Shown here in pieces: positions 62,621 to 64,000 of a DNA stretch of 64,000 nt. The position numbers and the translations under genes are program-made. Under the pieces are notes generated by a model. The model saw nothing but the letters and a program-made list of their open reading frames with translations, was not told the DNA's origin and searched no databases. Position 1 is the first letter of the stretch; every line of letters begins with the position of its first letter. Source of the DNA: Deinococcus hopiensis KR-140 (GTDB lineage Bacteria; Deinococcota; Deinococci; Deinococcales; Deinococcaceae); the NCBI GenBank assembly GCA_943327755.2, contig CALPYF020000022.1, positions 1 to 64,000 on the forward strand, written 5' to 3'.

Positions 62621-62875
62621 TCAGCCGAGGTGGGGCGCGGCGGCGTCGAAGCCGTCGAGTGCGCCGGGCTGGAGCTGCCAGTCCTCGCCGTCCCGCGTGG
62701 CCTGCCCGCCATGCACGAGGCGGTTCAGTTCGGCCTCCACGCGCTGCTGCACGCGCCGCAGCGGCATGCCGTCCGCGCCCGCCACGCCGCGCCACGTGAG
62801 GAACGCGCGGTGAAAGGCGGGCAGGTTGTTCAGGCCCACGTGGGTTTCCAGGGCGCGCCAGCTGATGCTCGTCAT
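62621..62875 (-). CDS. Small hypothetical protein
   Basis: 84 residues, starting MTSISWRALETHVGLNN. It is predicted mostly helical (LPAFHRAFLTWRGVAGADG, RRVQQRVEAELNRLVHGG), with no known motif. It could be a small regulatory or DNA-binding protein, but nothing shows it. It is divergent from the small gene at 62921 with 45 nt between them. Confidence 0.55.
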   Translation of the reverse strand: MTSISWRALETHVGLNNLPAFHRAFLTWRGVAGADGMPLRRVQQRVEAELNRLVHGGQATRDGEDWQLQPGALDGFDAAAPHLG

Positions 62876-62907
62876 GCCACCCGTTCTACGCCGTGCGGCG
62901 GGCCGCG

Positions 62908-62913
62908 TACAAT
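62908..62913 (+). promoter_or_regulatory. Leaderless -10 element (TACAAT) of the gene at 62921
   Basis: TACAAT, nearly consensus, ends 7 nt before the ATG. Confidence 0.55.
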
Positions 62914-62920
62914 GGCAGGC

Positions 62921-63193
62921 ATGACCGATCTGCCGGGCGACCCTGCCGAGCTGCCGGACTCCAGCGCCCTGGAGGCCGCCTCGCCGGAACTGGCGCGCGC
63001 CCTGGACGCGCTGGGCGGGCAGCTGGTGTGGCGCATCGGGAAGGACGAGGCCAGCGACGACGTCGTGGTGCGGCTGGGCTTCGCGTCCGCCACGCCCCGC
63101 TTCGCGCACCTGCCCCGCCTGCGCAGCGCCGGGGACGCCGAGTTGCAGGCGGCGCTGGCCGAGAAGCGAGTCGTGATCGAGTGGGTGGACTGA
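62921..63193 (+). CDS. Small hypothetical protein
   Basis: 90 residues: an acidic start (DLPGDPAELPDSSALEAAS), then LARALDALGGQLVWRIGKDE, a beta hairpin DDVVVRLGFASATPRF and the end AALAEKRVVIEWVD. No signal peptide. I do not recognise a family. It lies 13 nt before the next gene and is probably cotranscribed with it. Confidence 0.6.
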   Translation: MTDLPGDPAELPDSSALEAASPELARALDALGGQLVWRIGKDEASDDVVVRLGFASATPRFAHLPRLRSAGDAELQAALAEKRVVIEWVD

Positions 63194-63206
63194 TTCCGGT
63201 GCTCGC

Positions 63207-63683
63207 GTGATCGTCGAGGCGACGCAGGACTTCACGCTGCCCTGGACCGGGGACGACGGGGCGGCGCTGGCGTTCGTGCGCGACCCGGCCCGCGCGCTGG
63301 CCCGCGTGCGCTTCCTGCGGGACCTGCGCGCCGACGGCGAGGGCGTGCGCGGCGAACTGCTCGTGCCGCTCCCCGGCCTGGGCGAGGTGGACCTGCCCTT
63401 CCACAGTGCCCTGACCGCCACGCCGGACGGCGCGACCCTCACCCCGCAGCCCATCAGCGGCGAGCGCGCCTGGGTGGAGGTCGCCGGTCAGGCCCGCCTG
63501 GACCGGGGCGCGCTGCACTTCGCGTTCCAGTTCCGCGCGCACCTCGCCACGCCGGACGCGCAGGGCTGGGGCGGCGCGGCGTTCGAGAAGATGATCCGCG
63601 CCGCCGCCGCCCGCACCCTGGACCGCGTGGCCCGCGAACTGCCCGCCGGAATCGCGCAGGCCGCGCAATTGATGGAAACCTGA
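63207..63683 (+). CDS. Hypothetical protein, possibly DUF3809
   Basis: 158 residues from a GTG. It is a beta-rich N-terminal part (LPWTGDDGAALAFVRDP, VRGELLVPLPGLGEVDLPF) and a C-terminal helix (FEKMIRAAAARTLDRVARELP), a START/SRPBCC-like or DUF3809-type layout. The DUF3809 name, for a family I recall as mainly from Deinococcus, is a guess. Confidence 0.55.
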   Translation: MIVEATQDFTLPWTGDDGAALAFVRDPARALARVRFLRDLRADGEGVRGELLVPLPGLGEVDLPFHSALTATPDGATLTPQPISGERAWVEVAGQARLDRGALHFAFQFRAHLATPDAQGWGGAAFEKMIRAAAARTLDRVARELPAGIAQAAQLMET

Positions 63684-63684
63684 A

Positions 63685-64000
63685 TTGAAGTGGCGTGTCA
63701 GGGAAGTAGATGTGACCGCGAGTTGGATGCTCATCGAACTGGAGCGGAACGGTGACTCACTCAGGGGGCTCTGGACCGGTCCTTACTCCCCCCAGAAAGG
63801 GGACAGTTTTTATATTGAGTTGAATGTGAACACTGTGCTGCCGGGAAGGCTCTGTGAGGAGAACACTGATATGTCTCTCGGTGCTTCAGTGGCGGCTGAC
63901 CATAACGAGATAAGGGTTATGGTCGAATCAGTTGAGGAAGACGGTGTGCATTTCCTGAGGCTATCACCCGATTTGATCATCATGGCTGAATTTCAGAGGC
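63685..64000 (+). CDS. Partial unknown protein running off the right edge
   Basis: At least 105 codons stay open to the end of the window, from TTG at 63685 (LKWRVREVDVTASW) or GTG at 63712 (AGGGA upstream). Residues SLRGLWTGPYSPQKGD, FYIELNVNTVLPGRLC and VMVESVEEDGVHFLRLSPD suggest a small all-beta protein. Its GC content (about 52%) and its use of AT-ending codons differ clearly from the neighbouring genes, a sign of recent gain. It could be an immunity-like or orphan protein; no function is given. Confidence 0.6.
   Translation, partial: MKWRVREVDVTASWMLIELERNGDSLRGLWTGPYSPQKGDSFYIELNVNTVLPGRLCEENTDMSLGASVAADHNEIRVMVESVEEDGVHFLRLSPDLIIMAEFQR

Overview
The window is a GC-rich (about 70%), densely coded chromosomal segment of a Deinococcus species. 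This is supported by a complete V/A-type ATPase operon in place of an F-type one, an HU protein with a Lys/Pro/Ala-rich N-terminal extension, a short RNase II of the D. radiodurans type, a Rad52/DdrA-like protein, an HspR-type (HAIR) operator at ftsH, and about 18 start codons preceded at 5-8 nt by TANNNT, the leaderless-mRNA promoter known from this genus. I see no insertion sequence, prophage, CRISPR array or rRNA. The species was not determined.

Layout. 1-6000: M29 aminopeptidase, tRNA-Pro(GGG), beta-propeller exported protein, small exported and helical-repeat proteins, RNase II. 6000-8000: three overlapping genes with DUF4097-like and SHOCT-like features. 8000-14400: ftsH under a HAIR operator, preceded by a protein made only of the FtsH membrane/extracytoplasmic domain; a TPR protein, an MFS transporter and a double-GNAT protein. 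14400-16800: transketolase with an upstream promoter-hairpin-terminator cassette. 16800-19200: queF-queD-queE-queC (queuosine precursor pathway). 19200-24400: tRNA-Phe and tRNA-Asp, metallophosphoesterase, Rad52-like protein, penicillin acylase. 24500-29500: ispE, ispD, ubiX, a large membrane TPR-like protein and a PlsY-like protein with altered motifs. 29500-37300: E1-like protein, HU, DoxX-like, PAS-GGDEF-EAL, pth, M42 peptidase, DUF4126.

37500-41200: two consecutive PII-AmtB pairs for ammonium uptake and its control. 41400-50100: the nine-gene V/A-ATPase operon (G-I-K-E-C-F-A-B-D), interrupted by two intergenic repeat/hairpin elements. 50100-55000: MFS transporter, an orphan molybdenum hydroxylase large subunit and a CaiB-type CoA transferase. 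55000-59900: HD protein, argR (with palindromes at its own promoter), coaBC, and a phosphate-type cluster phoU / sensor kinase / response regulator, with PHO-box-like direct repeats before phoU and before the regulator. 60000-64000: metK, coaD, rsmD, small proteins and a gene with lower GC running off the right edge.

Themes are housekeeping metabolism (isoprenoid, CoA, SAM, queuosine, pentose phosphate), membrane energetics and nutrient sensing (nitrogen by PII/AmtB, phosphate by the Pho-like system, arginine by ArgR). The observations most worth testing are the solo FtsH ectodomain protein, the Rad52-like protein, the small-RNA candidate before tkt, the HAIR and PHO-like operators, and catalytic-residue losses in CoaC, PlsY, GGDEF and PII proteins. 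All functional calls are from reading motifs; no database search was run.
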